DNA of 64,000 nt, from NCBI RefSeq assembly GCF_001583495.1, contig NZ_LQAQ01000042.1, positions 62,001 through 126,000 of the forward strand, read 5' to 3'. The position numbers were made by a program, and so were the translations under genes. Origin of the DNA: Flammeovirga sp. SJP92 (GTDB taxonomy: Bacteria > Bacteroidota > Bacteroidia > Cytophagales > Flammeovirgaceae). Within the stretch, counting starts at the first letter, position 1. Each line of letters opens with the position of its first letter. Below are positions 63,508-64,000 of this stretch, piece after piece. The notes beneath the pieces were generated by a model, which was not told where the DNA came from, did no database searches, and was given only the letters and a program-made list of their open reading frames with translations.

Positions 63508-64000
63508 ATGCGACAGATTACCATTCTCAATTACTGCTTTAAACACCCCAAAAGTGTTATACCTCTATTATTATTCTTGATAACAACCTTTGAAATCTAC
63601 GGCCAAAATGACATTCCAACAGATGGTTTAGAATTATGGTTAAAGGCAGATCAAATTACCGCCTCGGATTATACTGATATTGGAGGAGGAGTTTTAAGAT
63701 TAGATAAATGGGTTGATCAGTCCGGTAACGGCTATTATGTTAATAATGACAACAGCGAAAACGGCATTATCTACCAAACTGGACAAGTTAATTCATTGCC
63801 TGCTGTACTATTTCCTTCTACAGCTCATGAAGGACTTATTTTAAAAAATTCTTCTGATAACACTGTAGAATTGCTATTAGAGAATTATGAAGTTTTTATT
63901 GTGCTAAAAGCAAATGCAACTACAGGAAATGTAGGTTTTTACGCCGGAGGTAATGCAACAAGGTCTTTATATGGCAAATGGAACGGTGCACAATTTTACT
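63508..64000 (+). CDS. Secreted LamG/concanavalin-like domain protein (5' part)
   Basis: An open frame of 164 codons that runs off the window. The signal peptide (hydrophobic core VIPLLLFLITTFEIYGQ, cleavage near YGQ) is followed by DGLELWLKADQ and KWVDQSGNGYYV, which is the standard opening of LamG-like beta-sandwich modules in large Bacteroidota surface proteins, and later EVFIVLKANATTGNVGFY. Such proteins often carry a T9SS tail and take part in adhesion or polysaccharide binding, but that tail is outside the window. Confidence 0.75.
   Translation, partial: MRQITILNYCFKHPKSVIPLLLFLITTFEIYGQNDIPTDGLELWLKADQITASDYTDIGGGVLRLDKWVDQSGNGYYVNNDNSENGIIYQTGQVNSLPAVLFPSTAHEGLILKNSSDNTVELLLENYEVFIVLKANATTGNVGFYAGGNATRSLYGKWNGAQFY

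Overview
The window looks like chromosomal DNA of a marine, polysaccharide-degrading member of the Bacteroidota, most like Cytophagales/Flammeovirga-type bacteria. The evidence is the low GC content, Bacteroidota-type promoters (TAnnTTTG) without clear Shine-Dalgarno sites, a type IX secretion (T9SS) C-terminal domain, SPOR/HU-CCDC81 proteins, and a GH86 agarase/porphyranase next to a GH2 enzyme. No rRNA, CRISPR array, insertion sequence or prophage is visible. The genus is inference, not proven.

Layout. 1-7.8 kb: 3' end of a photolyase gene; the glyoxylate shunt pair aceB-aceA (minus strand) behind a promoter overlapped by GCGAA/TTCGC palindromes; a secreted hypothetical protein; surE; four tandem tRNA-Leu(CAA) genes; a small lipoprotein. 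7.8-10.1 kb: hisG-hisD with a leader able to form alternative hairpins. 10.5-18.6 kb: a six-gene envelope operon (giant TPR protein, outer-membrane barrel, HU/SPOR protein, ExbB, ExbD, TonB-like protein). 18.6-26.6 kb: a hypothetical membrane protein, a GNAT acetyltransferase, the GH86-GH2 agar/porphyran pair, and a small membrane protein. 26.7-33.4 kb: M1 aminopeptidase lipoprotein plus barrel protein, a long-chain acyl-CoA synthetase, and a barrel protein with an N-terminal domain resembling the secreted protein at 4.6 kb.

33.4-46.6 kb is the most unusual part. A PAS-PAS-AAA+-Fis sigma-54 activator with a cysteine-rich N-terminal PAS domain lies beside a redox gene set: a Rieske-glutamate-synthase-like fusion, DUF427, a Rieske-ThDP-enzyme fusion, a small CxxC protein, an aldo/keto reductase, a glutathione-reductase-like flavoprotein, thioredoxin, a second DUF427 gene, a 48-residue membrane peptide, DUF547 and a secreted isochorismatase-family protein. 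The same palindrome, TGCCA-N6-TGGCA, occurs three times, once at the head of each transcription unit, and I saw it nowhere else in the window. This suggests one regulon. Two genes of the longest unit carry in-frame premature stop codons (TAA in one; TAG and TGA in the other) but are otherwise intact. A cluster of hairpin repeats lies in the middle of the region.

46.6-64 kb is mixed housekeeping and accessory DNA: a DUF1269-type glycine-zipper/coiled-coil protein, a quinone-oxidoreductase-type dehydrogenase, a possible GNAT-fold protein, a 1421-residue SNF2 helicase, an NAD-dependent epimerase/reductase, a lipase-3-like protein lacking the serine nucleophile, a HAD phosphatase, small proteins, then START-like protein, mgtE, thiL and yebC in one direction. 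A 1-kb gap follows, and then the start of a secreted LamG-type protein that runs off the window.
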